From JAFGRU01 sp016934985 (lineage in GTDB: Bacteria > Desulfobacterota > Desulfuromonadia > Desulfuromonadales > JAAYDE01): a DNA stretch of 64,000 nt. A program made the translations under genes and the position numbers. The stretch covers positions 558,001-622,000 of the forward strand of contig CAXXJQ010000006.1 of the NCBI GenBank assembly GCA_963665045.2, written 5' to 3'. Of this stretch, positions 25,510-34,873 are shown piece by piece (positions within the stretch are counted from its first letter, which is position 1; the number at the start of each line of letters is the position of its first letter). Under the pieces are notes generated by a model. It was not told the DNA's origin, searched no databases, and saw only the letters and a list, made by a program, of their open reading frames with translations.

Positions 25510-27495
25510 TTATCCCAGCTTTTTAATGATTTTTTTGGGCCGGGCGCATTCGATTTTTCGTCCGGGGAAATTCTCCACGAACTGTTCGTGAATTATTTGA
25601 GTCGATAATATCCCCACGATAGCCATGTTTTGGGTTTCGCTGGCAGGAGTTTGGCCCTGCTGAATATATTTTTCAAAAAGGTTGTTCACTTTTTTGACGT
25701 TAAAAATACCCGTCCTGCCAAGGGTATCGATACAAACCAGATCCTTGACCTTTTCATGCGCAGCAGCAAAAAACGCCGGCCCGATGGGCGCGCGGTATGG
25801 CTGCTTGGGCCGTTTGCGAATATTGTCAGGCACCTGGCCTAAAAAAACATTTTTCAGGAAATTTTTTTCCTTCAACCCCGGCATCTTCCAGTGATGGGGC
25901 AACCTTGCAGCGAAGTCCATGACCCGATAATCGAGGAACGGAACCCGCAATTCCAGCGAATGGGCCATGGCTACGCGGTCCCCCTGAGATGACAACAAAT
26001 ATTTGGACAGGAAAACATCCATTTCCAGCCACTGGGCACGGGAAAAAATATCCCGCTGTTCAAAATCTGCCGGCAGACGTTCACCGAGAATGCTTATCGG
26101 ATCATAGTCATTTAATTCCTTCAGCACGGAATGATGGAAAAACATGCTGTTTTTTCCAGTATTCTCCCAGCGCTTGCGGTGCGAAACGAAAACATCCGCA
26201 AGATCCGTTGCAGAAACCGAGAAAAATTTCTGCAGAAAGGCCCGGCCGCGCGCCGGGTTCTTGAAAATATAGGGGTAAAGACGTTCCACAAGAAGCGGAC
26301 GCCAGGTCGATTGGGGCTGCCTGCCCCAGAACCAGCGAACCTTGGCCTCTTTAAAAATATTGTAGCCACCGAATACTTCATCCGCTCCTTCACCGGTCAG
26401 AACAACCTTGAAATTATTTTCCCGGACCAGTCCGGAAAGCATAAACAACGGCACCGGTCCCGTCCGCAGCAGGGGCTTCTCGCAATGCCAGAGAACCTTC
26501 GGAAAGTTATCCCTGACCTGGTGGTTCGATATCGTCGTCTGATGGTGTTCGGTGCCAAGATACGCCACCATCTCCTTCTGGTAGCCCGCCTCGTCGAAGT
26601 CTTCTTCTTCAAAACCCAGGGAGAAGGTTTTCAGCTGGTTGTTAAAGTTCCTGGAAATAATCGACGTGATTATGGAGGAGTCCAATCCCCCGCTGAGATA
26701 GGCACCGACCGGGACATCCGCCCTGAGGCGCAAGCGGACGGCATCTTTCAGCAGAGCACCCATCTCCTCCCGAGCGTCTTCCTTTGACCCCTGATACCTC
26801 TGGGACTCGGGATAATAGGGTATCTCCCAGTAGCGTTTTTGCTGCCCGGGTCCCTCTCCGGCTTTTACCAGCATAAAATGGCCAGGGGAAAGCTCTTCGA
26901 TATTCCGGAATACGGTTTGCGAACCCAGTGTTGTCCAGCAGGTAAAAACCTGGGACAGGGAGCGGTTATCCAGTTCCCGCGAGACCCGGGGATCAATAAA
27001 TATGGCCTTGATCTCAGAAGCAAAATAAAATCGGCCATTCTGAAAGGAAAAGTACAGGGGGCATATCCCAACATGGTCCCGGGCCAGAAAAAGCTCCTTT
27101 TTCCTACGGTCCCAGATGGCAAAGGCAAATTGGCCGTTCAATTGATTGAGGCAGTCCGTCCCCATATCCTCATACAGATGAAGAATGACTTCGGTGTCTG
27201 TGTGGGTTCTAAAAATATGTCCCTTTTTTTCAAGATCATCCCGAAGTTCAATATAATTAAATATTTCACCGTTATAAACGATCCAGAGTGTTTCATCTTC
27301 ATTACAGATCGGCTGAGTGCCATCGTCCAAACCAATAATACTCAATCTGGCATGCCCCAGGCCGATATTATCATCAATATAGATACCGCTTTCCTCAGGG
27401 CCCCTATGCCGAAGAATAGAAATCATTCGGGCCAGGAGATCTTCGTGGATAACATCTTTTGCATGAATATTAAAAATTCCTGCGATACCGCACAT
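25510..27495 (-). CDS. asnB: Asparagine synthase (glutamine-hydrolysing)
   Basis: This 661-residue protein has both domains intact: Cys2 in MCGIAGIF, HRGPEESG, LGHARLSIIGLDDGTQP and YNGEIFNYIEL in the glutaminase half, then VPVGAYLSGGLDSS and VLTGEGADEVFGGYN in the synthetase half, with LELRVPFLDYRVMDFAARLP near the end. It is distinct from the copy at 510-2360 and longer by 45 residues. It begins the export half of the locus, downstream of the AAA ATPase. Repeats flank it on both sides. Confidence 0.93.
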   Translation of the reverse strand: MCGIAGIFNIHAKDVIHEDLLARMISILRHRGPEESGIYIDDNIGLGHARLSIIGLDDGTQPICNEDETLWIVYNGEIFNYIELRDDLEKKGHIFRTHTDTEVILHLYEDMGTDCLNQLNGQFAFAIWDRRKKELFLARDHVGICPLYFSFQNGRFYFASEIKAIFIDPRVSRELDNRSLSQVFTCWTTLGSQTVFRNIEELSPGHFMLVKAGEGPGQQKRYWEIPYYPESQRYQGSKEDAREEMGALLKDAVRLRLRADVPVGAYLSGGLDSSIITSIISRNFNNQLKTFSLGFEEEDFDEAGYQKEMVAYLGTEHHQTTISNHQVRDNFPKVLWHCEKPLLRTGPVPLFMLSGLVRENNFKVVLTGEGADEVFGGYNIFKEAKVRWFWGRQPQSTWRPLLVERLYPYIFKNPARGRAFLQKFFSVSATDLADVFVSHRKRWENTGKNSMFFHHSVLKELNDYDPISILGERLPADFEQRDIFSRAQWLEMDVFLSKYLLSSQGDRVAMAHSLELRVPFLDYRVMDFAARLPHHWKMPGLKEKNFLKNVFLGQVPDNIRKRPKQPYRAPIGPAFFAAAHEKVKDLVCIDTLGRTGIFNVKKVNNLFEKYIQQGQTPASETQNMAIVGILSTQIIHEQFVENFPGRKIECARPKKIIKKLG

Positions 27496-27917
27496 TTAAA
27501 AACCGTCACCTGTTGCTGGTCGTTTGTCATTGAAAAGTCAGGTTGTTTAGGACGAAGGCTGAAGGGAAATCAAACCCTAAAAGTCTTCGGTCTATCAACC
27601 TTTAGCCTGTTTCTACCCTCAGTCTTCAGCCTATTAACCTGATCCTGTTCATCCCCTTCATCCCTGTTAATATTGCTTTTGTTCGTGTATTTTCGTGGCT
27701 AATCTCTGTTTTTTGCCTTTCTTTGCGTGAAAAAATTTTAACCGCCGAGCACGCCGAGAAAAACCTTAAAACCAATCAACAAGGATACACAGGATAAAAG
27801 GGATTAAAAGCTTAAATGCTTGGTTTTGGTTTAAACCCAAGAACCTTATCCCCTGCATCCCCTTCATCCCTGTTAATATTGCTTTTGTCCGTGTCTTTCC
27901 GTGGCAAATTCCTTGGT
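27496..27917. repeat. Two intergenic repeats
   Basis: Unit 1 (about 27547-27703) carries the GACGAAGGCTGAAGGGAAAT module, nearly identical to those near 23.6 and 23.95 kb, and ends GTGTATTTTCGTGGCTAA. Unit 2 (about 27738-27905) starts ACCGCCGAGCACGCCGAGAA, contains the core and its complement, and ends GTGTCTTTCCGTGGCAAA. No gene is seen. Confidence 0.7.
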
Positions 27918-29096
27918 TCACCCCCCAAATAGCCAACGTAACCCCTTTTTTTTGTTTTTGATTTCTGGCCCGCCAGCCTCAAGCTTTTCCTGTGTTTGGT
28001 CTGGCAAGGACTCCTTTGCTTTGGACGGCTCAACGTTTTGCTCCAACTGGTTGAGACCCTTACGCAAGAACAGAAACCCGGCGCGGTTTTTCTCCTCTAT
28101 ATCAGCCAGCTTCTCCTGAATGGAAGGTACCTGATTCAAAAAATGGTCCTGCTTGACCAGCAAAATTTCCAGAGACTTTTGAATCTTTCGAAGACATTCC
28201 AATTGTTGTTCAAAAATTTGCGGTGTCTCTCCCTTGCCCTGCCAAAAACCGGGATTATTGGCAGCCAACAGCTCCTGGTCAATAGGCTCGGTTCTCAATG
28301 CAACATCGCCCACTACTTCCTGTACCAATTCAACCGACATTTCCTTGGTTTTTTCAGCAAAGGCGGATAAAAGAAGAAAGTCACAGAAAATATTCACCAG
28401 CCGCGGTATGCCTTGACTGTACTGATAAATAACATCAAGCGTACCCGGTAAAAATGTTACCGCCTCACGATTACCGGCAACTCCAAGACGATGGAAAATA
28501 TATTCCTCCATTTCACCTTGATTCAGAGGGGTAATATGGCAGGCGATATTGATCCTCTGGCGCAACTGTTCAAGTTCCTGGCAGGAAATCATCCTTTTAA
28601 GCTCGGGCTGCCCAACCAGAACAATCTGAACAAGCTTGGAAGTGCCGGTTTCGAGGTTGGAAAGAAGCCTGATCTCCTCAAGGTTTTCCATGGAAAGATT
28701 CTGGGCCTCGTCAATAATGATTATCGGCTGAACGTTTTTCGAGTACTGCTCAATCAAATAATCATTCAAGTCCCTTAACAAAGCCACTTTACCTTTGCCC
28801 TCGAAATCCAAACCGAACTCTTCATTGATCATGGCAATGAGTTGCTCGGAGGTCACCCGCGTATTAAAAACCAGAGCAAGGGCGGTTTTCGAATCCATGC
28901 GGCTGATAATTTCACGGATGGTGGTCGTTTTTCCTGACCCGATTTCTCCACTCAATAAAATAAAACCAGCCTTTTCCTGAAGGCCATATTCAAGATAGCT
29001 AATGGCTTTTTGGTGGGATTTACTCAAGAAGAGGAACTGGGGGTTCGGCACCAGGTCGAAAGGTTTTTGTTTTAATCCGAAAAATTCTTCGTACAT
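27918..29096 (-). CDS. XrtA/PEP-CTERM system-associated AAA ATPase
   Basis: This 392-residue protein starts MYEEFFGLKQKPFDLVPNP, the hallmark start of ExeA-like/PEP-CTERM ATPases. Walker A is SGEIGSGKTT at about 49-58 and Walker B is IIIIDEAQNLS at about 124-134; QLRQRINIACHI is the sensor and arginine-finger region. A Gln/Glu-rich helical segment after about residue 290 ends in a Lys-rich tail (NKKKGLRWLFGG). It is a regular member of the export block of exosortase A loci, near the tyrosine kinase and beta-barrel genes. It probably energises or regulates export; its exact role is unknown. Confidence 0.92.
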   Translation of the reverse strand: MYEEFFGLKQKPFDLVPNPQFLFLSKSHQKAISYLEYGLQEKAGFILLSGEIGSGKTTTIREIISRMDSKTALALVFNTRVTSEQLIAMINEEFGLDFEGKGKVALLRDLNDYLIEQYSKNVQPIIIIDEAQNLSMENLEEIRLLSNLETGTSKLVQIVLVGQPELKRMISCQELEQLRQRINIACHITPLNQGEMEEYIFHRLGVAGNREAVTFLPGTLDVIYQYSQGIPRLVNIFCDFLLLSAFAEKTKEMSVELVQEVVGDVALRTEPIDQELLAANNPGFWQGKGETPQIFEQQLECLRKIQKSLEILLVKQDHFLNQVPSIQEKLADIEEKNRAGFLFLRKGLNQLEQNVEPSKAKESLPDQTQEKLEAGGPEIKNKKKGLRWLFGG

Positions 29097-29477
29097 AAAA
29101 AATATCTTCTTCTAACCGCAGAGAACGCGAAGAGCGCTGAGAAAAACTTTAAAACCAAACCGACAGGGATGGACAGGATACAGGGGATAAGACTTAAAAC
29201 CTTGTTTTCGGTTTGAACCCACGATCATTATCCCATTCATCCCTTTTATCCCTGTAAATTTTCTTTTTGGCGCTCTTTGCAGCTTTGCACGAAACCAGAA
29301 TTCTCACGCCCGTTCGCTTCGCTCTCTCAAGGCGCTAAGTTCGCCAAGACAACCTTTTAGTTCTGGGCTTTGATCCTAAAAACCTTTGTTCGATCTTGTT
29401 TTTGCTTCTCTTTGCGTGCTTGGCGACTTTGCGCGATGCAAAAGGTGACCAATGACTATTGACAAAGGACCATTTTT
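29097..29477. repeat. Intergenic repeat
   Basis: A unit at about 29112-29300 starts ACCGCAGAGAACGCGAAGAG and has the core ACAGGGATGGACAGGATACA with its complement CCCATTCATCCCTTTTATCC. It is followed by CTTTGCAGCTTTGCACGAAA and GGCGCTAAGTTCGCCAAGAC modules. The remainder before the beta-barrel stop includes TGACCAATGACTATTGACAA. No gene is seen. Confidence 0.65.
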
Positions 29478-30728
29478 TTAAAATTCCGTTCTCGCCGAAA
29501 GGAAAGTAATATTGTTGGTAAAATCATTTCCATCAATATTGGAGTCATACTGGCGATGGGACTGAGACAATAGGAATGTAACATACCGGGTTACCCACTC
29601 CAGAGAAACCCGGCCGCCATATTCGTCAACCTCTTCTTCGTCCGGATCATGCTCCGAATATGTATAATTCCCGGATGCAGTGAAGGAAAAACGTGTTCCA
29701 AATGGAATGGTAGCTGTCAGAACCCCGCCGGTAGATTCATCCTCTTCATCGGTTTCTTCATAGTCTGATCTTTCGTTGAACACCTCAAAGCTAACCGGAA
29801 TCCTGCCAAGGTAACTTAAAAGAAGGCTCCCTCTTTTTCTTCCCACTAAGCCGTCATCCACTGTACTTTCAAAATCTTCTGAATAATCAAGACTTGCAGT
29901 AAAAAGAGGACTTGGTCGATACTCAATTCCAGCGCCCCACAAGGTGGCGTCCGTACTGTCTCTTTCATCGTATTCGATCCAAGCCATGCCCCCTCGTCCC
30001 CGCAAGCGCAACTGAGGGCTCAATTCATAAACCAGGGTCCCAAAAACATCCTGCCGCTGAAAATCTTCGGACACATCGACACCACCTGTCGACACATTGT
30101 AATCTTCAAAACGATATCCGATAGAAGTAGAAAACCTTCTTGAAAAGGTTTTAATAATCTCAACCCCAGCCTGGTTACTTATCGAATCATCACCTTCATC
30201 ATCAACGTAATCGAGGCCTTCCAAAAGATAATCAAATACAAACTCAACTGTTGGGATGCGGCGAAAACGGTACTGAGGATTTACAATATAACGATACAAT
30301 GTCGTTCGGTTTTCCAAACCCTCATCATCCGCCGTTGGTGCACTCTCATCAATTGCTACCCTGCTGATCTCCCCCAAAAGACTTACAGTAAAGTTCCTGG
30401 TGGGGAAAATTTCTGCCGTAGCCAAACCCCTCTGTATTTCGTTAAAATCCGTCTCGTCTTCCTCTGTGTTTGAGGCGTATTTTCTGAACAACAAGCTGTA
30501 ATCCAGGTTTAAAAGAAGCTCTTTAGCACGGTAATTAAATAAAATGCCGGGAGCGACAGTGGTAATGAAATCATCCTCCTCGCCCTCGGCGTCGAGATTA
30601 ATATTGTCGTTGTACTCTTCGGACAAGGTCAGCCTTGGGTGAATCTCAAAAGCGGCAAACCCGGATGCAGGGACCATCAACAGAGTTACCAAAAAAATCA
30701 AACCGAGAAAACAACAGAATCTATTCAC
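29478..30728 (-). CDS. PEP-CTERM system-associated outer-membrane beta-barrel protein
   Basis: This 416-residue protein has a cleavable signal peptide (MNRFCCFLGLIFLVTLL ... GFAA, cut near residue 25). The mature protein is a run of amphipathic strands rich in Tyr, Phe, Asp and Glu, ending in an aromatic C-terminal Phe (LSARTEF), the outer-membrane insertion signal. Length and position between the ATPase and kinase genes fit the beta-barrel family seen in exosortase A loci. It is likely the outer-membrane partner of polymer export or surface attachment; the role is inferred. Confidence 0.88.
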   Translation of the reverse strand: MNRFCCFLGLIFLVTLLMVPASGFAAFEIHPRLTLSEEYNDNINLDAEGEEDDFITTVAPGILFNYRAKELLLNLDYSLLFRKYASNTEEDETDFNEIQRGLATAEIFPTRNFTVSLLGEISRVAIDESAPTADDEGLENRTTLYRYIVNPQYRFRRIPTVEFVFDYLLEGLDYVDDEGDDSISNQAGVEIIKTFSRRFSTSIGYRFEDYNVSTGGVDVSEDFQRQDVFGTLVYELSPQLRLRGRGGMAWIEYDERDSTDATLWGAGIEYRPSPLFTASLDYSEDFESTVDDGLVGRKRGSLLLSYLGRIPVSFEVFNERSDYEETDEEDESTGGVLTATIPFGTRFSFTASGNYTYSEHDPDEEEVDEYGGRVSLEWVTRYVTFLLSQSHRQYDSNIDGNDFTNNITFLSARTEF

Positions 30729-30952
30729 TCACCCCTCCGAAAATATTAACCAAAATCAAACTTAACCGCTGATAGCGCGAAGAACGCCGAGAAAACCTAA
30801 AAACCAATTTACAGGGATGGACAGGATAAAAGGGATTAAAACCTTAAAGCCTTGTTTTTGGTTTGTACCCAAGATCATTATCCCCTCCATCTCCTTCATC
30901 CCTGTAAAAATATCCTTTGTTACAGCTTCTTCCCGTCACTCGTCACTTGTCT
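30729..30952. repeat. Intergenic repeat left of the IS element
   Basis: ACCGCTGATAGCGCGAAGAA starts the unit, the core ACAGGGATGGACAGGATAAA follows, and CCATCTCCTTCATCCCTGTA closes the palindrome. TCACTCGTCACTTGTCT leads directly into the IS left end. The matching remainder resumes at 32212 with TCTTTAACCGCCGAGGGCGC, so the IS split a repeat-containing spacer. Confidence 0.65.
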
Positions 30953-30982
30953 TGAGGTGGTCAAGTAAAAATGGACAGTTGA

Positions 30983-31804
30983 TTAAGCCACTTTTTTTAA
31001 TCGCTGTATTTCCTCAAATTCTCTCGGACTGACATATCCCAGATAAGAATGTCGCCTCCTGCTATTGTAAAACATTTCGATATAATCAATGACATCCCTG
31101 CGGGCATCATCTCTGGTTTTATAGTTGGAGAAAAATACCCGTTCGGTTTTCAGGCTGCCAAAAAAACTTTCCGCAACCGAATTGTCCCAGCAATTCCCTT
31201 TCCGGCTCATGCTGCTGATCATCCCGTATGTCACGAGCATGGCCTGAAAGTCGGCGCTGCAGTACTGACTCCCCCGGTCTGAGTGAAATAATAATCCCTG
31301 GACGCGTTTCCGTTGCCAGGCCGCCATACGCAAGGCATCCATGACCAAGGTGCGTTCCATCCGTTGATCCATGGACCACCCAACAACCTGACGGGAAAAG
31401 AGATCCAGGACCACGGCCAGATACAACCAGCCTTCCTGGGTCCAAAGATAGGTGATGTCTGACACATAGACCTGGTCCGGTGCGTTCACCGAAAATTCTC
31501 GATTTAATAAGTTCGGTGCTATCGGCAAAGTGTGCCGGCTATCGGTGGTAACTTTGAATTTTCTTTTTTGCTTCGCGGAAACATTGGCCAGTTTCATGAC
31601 CGTTGCCGCTTTGCCGCGTCCGCAGGGGCTTCCATGAGCTTCTATCTCTTTGGCCATCCGCCTGGCCCCATACGTCCCTTTTGAGACCTTGTCGGCGTTT
31701 TGAACGATAGGAATCAACTTTTCATAGTCCTTCTGCCTGGATGATTTCTCTCGTTTTGCCCAAGTATAATAACCGCTTCGGGAAACCTCCAGAACCTTGC
31801 ACAT
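30983..31804 (-). CDS. IS3-family transposase OrfB (DDE integrase)
   Basis: This 273-residue reading frame has the DDE triad intact: VSDITYLW (first Asp), FHSDRGSQY (second Asp) and NSVAESFFGSLKTE (Glu). YNSRRRHSYLGYVSPREFE is the usual IS3 end. It is normally made only as the OrfAB fusion: a -1 shift at the A6G tract (31885-31891) in orfA leads into this frame with no stop between. Confidence 0.95.
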   Translation of the reverse strand: MCKVLEVSRSGYYTWAKREKSSRQKDYEKLIPIVQNADKVSKGTYGARRMAKEIEAHGSPCGRGKAATVMKLANVSAKQKRKFKVTTDSRHTLPIAPNLLNREFSVNAPDQVYVSDITYLWTQEGWLYLAVVLDLFSRQVVGWSMDQRMERTLVMDALRMAAWQRKRVQGLLFHSDRGSQYCSADFQAMLVTYGMISSMSRKGNCWDNSVAESFFGSLKTERVFFSNYKTRDDARRDVIDYIEMFYNSRRRHSYLGYVSPREFEEIQRLKKVA

Positions 31805-31839
31805 CAGGGATATGGGAAAAACCTTCTTCTCGGCATCGA

Positions 31840-32160
31840 TCAGTCGATACCGCTCCCCGATTCTTTGGCGAAGAAGGCCGCTGCCTTTTTTAAAATTTCT
31901 CGCTCAAGCTTTAAACGATGATTCTCTTTCTTCAGCCGCAACAGCTCTGCTTTGTTTTCTGCTGACAAACATCCATTTGCGCCACTTGTTGTGCCCGCCT
32001 CGACCTCTTTTTTCCAACGCCTCAACAAACTGGCATTGACACCGAGATTACGGGCGGCCTCCGATATTTTATAACCCTGTTCCGTGACCAGCTTCACTGC
32101 CGAATCTTTAAATTCCTGTGTATATTGCCTTCGCTTTTCTGACATGTAACACCTCCTCAA
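31840..32160 (-). CDS. IS3-family transposase OrfA (HTH protein)
   Basis: This 106-residue helix-turn-helix protein (RRQYTQEFKDSAVKLVTEQG, then SEAARNLGVNASLLRRWKKE) ends in a leucine-zipper-like coil (ELLRLKKENHRLKLEREILKK). The codons TTA AAA AAG near the end contain the slippery A_AAA_AAG, where a -1 shift would continue into GSGLLRQRIGERYRLIDAE and OrfB. Confidence 0.95.
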   Translation of the reverse strand: MRRCYMSEKRRQYTQEFKDSAVKLVTEQGYKISEAARNLGVNASLLRRWKKEVEAGTTSGANGCLSAENKAELLRLKKENHRLKLEREILKKAAAFFAKESGSGID

Positions 32161-32211
32161 GAGGGTAGTAACCCGCTCTTAGAAAAGTGTCCACTCTTTT
32201 TTACCACTTCA

Positions 32212-32382
32212 TCTTTAACCGCCGAGGGCGCAGAGCACGCAGAGGAAAACCGTAACAAAAGACAGGTGACCAGTGACCAAAGGTGTTTTAACCACGAGCC
32301 AACAGCTACGAACCACGAGCTAAGGGTGCTTAACACCTAACACCTAACACCTAACACTTAACACCTAAAACTTGTCACTGTT
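32212..32382. repeat. Short repeats incl. AACACCT tandem array
   Basis: ACCGCCGAGGGCGCAGAGCA is the left end of a split repeat. Then come GACAGGTGACCAGTGACCAA and CCACGAGCCAACAGCTACGA. At 32330-32372 lies a tandem run of the heptamer AACACCT or AACACTT (about six imperfect copies). No gene is seen. Confidence 0.6.
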
Positions 32383-33193
32383 TCAATAGTACGAATAATA
32401 ATCGCTATCTTTCTTGGAGACAAAGTGGGAATCATTATACACAACACCCAGAATATTGCTGTTTTTCTTCAGGTTATCCAACGCCAATTTCACTTGGTGG
32501 CTCTTAGCACGGCCTTCCCGGGTTACGAAAACAACACCATCCATTACCGAAGCCAGGGAAAACGATTCAGCAAAAGACAGCACCGGAGTCGTGTCGAAAA
32601 GAACATAGCGATCTGGATAACGTTTTTTTAACTCCAGAACCATTTCCTTCATCCGCTTCGAGGAAAGCAGTTCAACTGGATTGGAAACAGATGAACCGGC
32701 AGGCAAAACAACCAACTTTCCAATCCCTGTTTTTACCAATACATCTTCTAATTGGACCTCTTCTTTTAAACATTGAACCAACCCGGCCTGAGGTTTTATT
32801 CCTAGATAATCATGTACGGAAGGTTGCCTTAAATCCGCATCAACAACTAAGACGGTGTGGTCTATTTCCTGGGCCAGGCTTATGGCCAAATTTAATACCG
32901 TCAAAGTTTTACCCTCACCACTTATGGTACTCGTAAACATCAGGGTATTGAGAAACTTTTCCCCATCGGTCATTTGAACAATTTGCGATTTAAGTTTCTT
33001 ATACTCTTCAACTATGTAACGGCCCTCCGCCTGGTTTACCAGCAGAAGAGGACTAGGGGCCTTTAAAGGCTCTACTTGCAATAATTTATCAACTGAATGA
33101 TTATCTTTGACAGCTTCAAGCCTGGGCTCAGTTGCAGGCTCTATCTTCCGAGTTTTAATCGCTTTTTCAATAGCTTTTTCTAAACGGCCTCAT
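32383..33193 (-). CDS. PEP-CTERM-associated tyrosine autokinase, apparent +1 shift after codon 2
   Basis: The main frame (from a TTG at 33081) gives 232 residues: FTSTISGEGKTLTVLNLA (Walker A, about 50-67), VLVVDADLRQPS (Walker A'), RYVLFDTTPVLS (Walker B) and the tyrosine cluster DSDYYSYY at the end, as in cytoplasmic BY-kinases of exosortase A loci. Upstream the same frame reads GRLEKAIEKAI directly after a stop. The only ATG there (33193) reads ATGAGGCCG; with one G fewer it would read MSRLEKAIEKAI and join the frame, giving a normal 269-residue kinase. So one extra base (33188/33189) appears to break the start. It partners the chain-length protein at 33371-34873. Confidence 0.82.
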
Positions 33194-33370
33194 TTAAAAA
33201 ACTTTCCGTTTTTTTAGGGGATTAGTCCCAAGGCTGTTGGGAGCAGGGGTTTAGACTGAAGGCCGAAGGCCATTAGGTAAAACCTTAAGCCTTCTGTATT
33301 TAATTTTTTTCAGCTTTTACCTTCAGTCTTCAACCTATCTAGCTTCAGTCTAGATTCCTTCCTTCAGCCT

Positions 33371-34873
33371 TTATTTGAGGAACTCAAAAGCCAGCACACT
33401 AAGAACACAAGTAAAATAAAGCCCGGAGGCAATATAAATTTTTTTATCTCGCATTTTCATGGAATGCTCCTGAGCTGCATTGGAAATCCGAGGGATAATG
33501 GCAAGCACTTCAAAATCCCATTCTTTAATTTGTTTAACCTCTTTGATGGAAGTATCCAGCATTTCCAAAAGAAAAATGATACCAAAACCGCCACCAAAAC
33601 CGGCCATTATCGCCAGCAAAATCATTCTGACCATATTGGGTGAAACTGGTTGCTCGGGGAATATTGCAGGATCAACCACCCTGAAATTGGTGGTTTTGTC
33701 GCCAATTTCCATTTGTTTGGAAACTTCTGACTGCCCCATACGCGCCAGAAGGTCCCCATAAATCGTGCTATAAGAGTTTCTTTCCTGAATTAGCATGCCA
33801 AGTTCTTTGGTGTTTTCTGGGATAAACTTTAACTCTTTTTCTTTTTCCAGAATCATCTCCTGCAAACGCTTCTGCCTTGCCTTAAAAGCACTGATATCTG
33901 TCTCGGCGTTTACCATCTCCTGTTTCACTTCTTGATAAACAGGGTTGGCAGAGCGAGTTTCCAAGCTGGCCGGGGCAGGGGTTTCCCCCTTACCTTCCCG
34001 TAAATTACGTTTAAGAGCCTCTAGTTCGGCTTTCAGTTTAATAACCTCAGGATAGTTTTCCGTATAAGAGACAAGAAGGGATTTAATGCGGGCTTCCAGC
34101 ACTTCTATTCGGTTGGCTCTTTCACCCTCACTAAATAGCGAGATTTCAGGACTAATGGTCTTAAGTTGCTTAGCTAATTCCTTTTTTCGGGCCATCAAGG
34201 TTTCAATTTCTAAGTTGTTATTGTCAATTTGACGGTTGTAATCCCGTATATCTGCAATAATGGCCGGTTCATCAAGAGCAAGAAAAACCCCCTCCCTGTT
34301 ACGAAACTTAATAATTTTATCTTCCGCTTTATCCAGTTTATCTTTAAAAACAACCAGTTGTTCTTGAAGGAAGCGGTTTGCACCGTAAGTTTCTTCACGG
34401 TTAGAGGAGGTACTAATCTCCAGATATTTTTGCACAAGGGTATTAATATACTGCTGAGCAAACTGGGGATCTTGGTCCACTATTGACACAATGAAAAGAT
34501 CGTCTTGCCGTTGAGATAACTGAGTTCGCTCCTGAAGTTGGGTGACGTAGGACTGCAACGCTCCATCCATTTTAAACTTTATGTCCACATCCAACTCTTT
34601 TAAAACATCATTAATCAGGCCCCGGCTTAGAAGCCTGTAACGAAGCACTCGCACCCGCTCTTGCATATCCGGCGTTACAACCAAGCCACGCACCAAATCA
34701 TTAATAACGCTGCTTTCAATAAAAACCGTACTATCCGCTTTGTATTTTTTCGGGATAAAATAAATTCCAATAATCATTACGGTCATTAAAAAAAATGAAA
34801 CCAGAAAGAAAAGCCCTTTCCGCTTTTTTAACATGAGAAAATAGCGGAATATCTGATCGAAATTATTTTCCAT
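33371..34873 (-). CDS. Chain-length determinant protein (Wzz/GNVR), PEP-CTERM-associated
   Basis: This 500-residue inner-membrane protein has a transmembrane helix at about 19-37 (FFLVSFFLMTVMIIGIYFI), a long periplasmic coiled-coil domain, the motif RVVDPAIFPEQPVSPN before the second helix (about 417-439), and a third hydrophobic segment at the C-terminus. It is the membrane co-polymerase that sets polymer length. It is the expected activator of the tyrosine kinase next to it. Order and length fit the exosortase A type. Confidence 0.92.
   Translation of the reverse strand: MENNFDQIFRYFLMLKKRKGLFFLVSFFLMTVMIIGIYFIPKKYKADSTVFIESSVINDLVRGLVVTPDMQERVRVLRYRLLSRGLINDVLKELDVDIKFKMDGALQSYVTQLQERTQLSQRQDDLFIVSIVDQDPQFAQQYINTLVQKYLEISTSSNREETYGANRFLQEQLVVFKDKLDKAEDKIIKFRNREGVFLALDEPAIIADIRDYNRQIDNNNLEIETLMARKKELAKQLKTISPEISLFSEGERANRIEVLEARIKSLLVSYTENYPEVIKLKAELEALKRNLREGKGETPAPASLETRSANPVYQEVKQEMVNAETDISAFKARQKRLQEMILEKEKELKFIPENTKELGMLIQERNSYSTIYGDLLARMGQSEVSKQMEIGDKTTNFRVVDPAIFPEQPVSPNMVRMILLAIMAGFGGGFGIIFLLEMLDTSIKEVKQIKEWDFEVLAIIPRISNAAQEHSMKMRDKKIYIASGLYFTCVLSVLAFEFLK

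Larger units (their letters stand above)
30953..32211 (-). mobile_element. IS3-family insertion sequence with 3-bp target duplication
   Basis: The element is 1259 bp long. The left end reads TGAGGTGGTCAAGTAAAAAT and the right end, on the other strand, TGAAGTGGTAAAAAAGAGTG; both then reach TGGACA, giving imperfect inverted repeats of about 27 bp. TCT lies directly outside both ends (30950-30952 and 32212-32214), a 3-bp target duplication typical of IS3 elements. Inside are orfA and orfB with a slippery A6G. Ends, genes and target repeat all look intact, so the element may be active or recently inserted. Confidence 0.9.

Noticed and set aside
26131..27642. Two long plus-strand frames (about 218 and 267 codons) opposite the asparagine synthase gene
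   Set aside because: They lie fully antisense to a well-supported gene, have biased composition and no family motifs.
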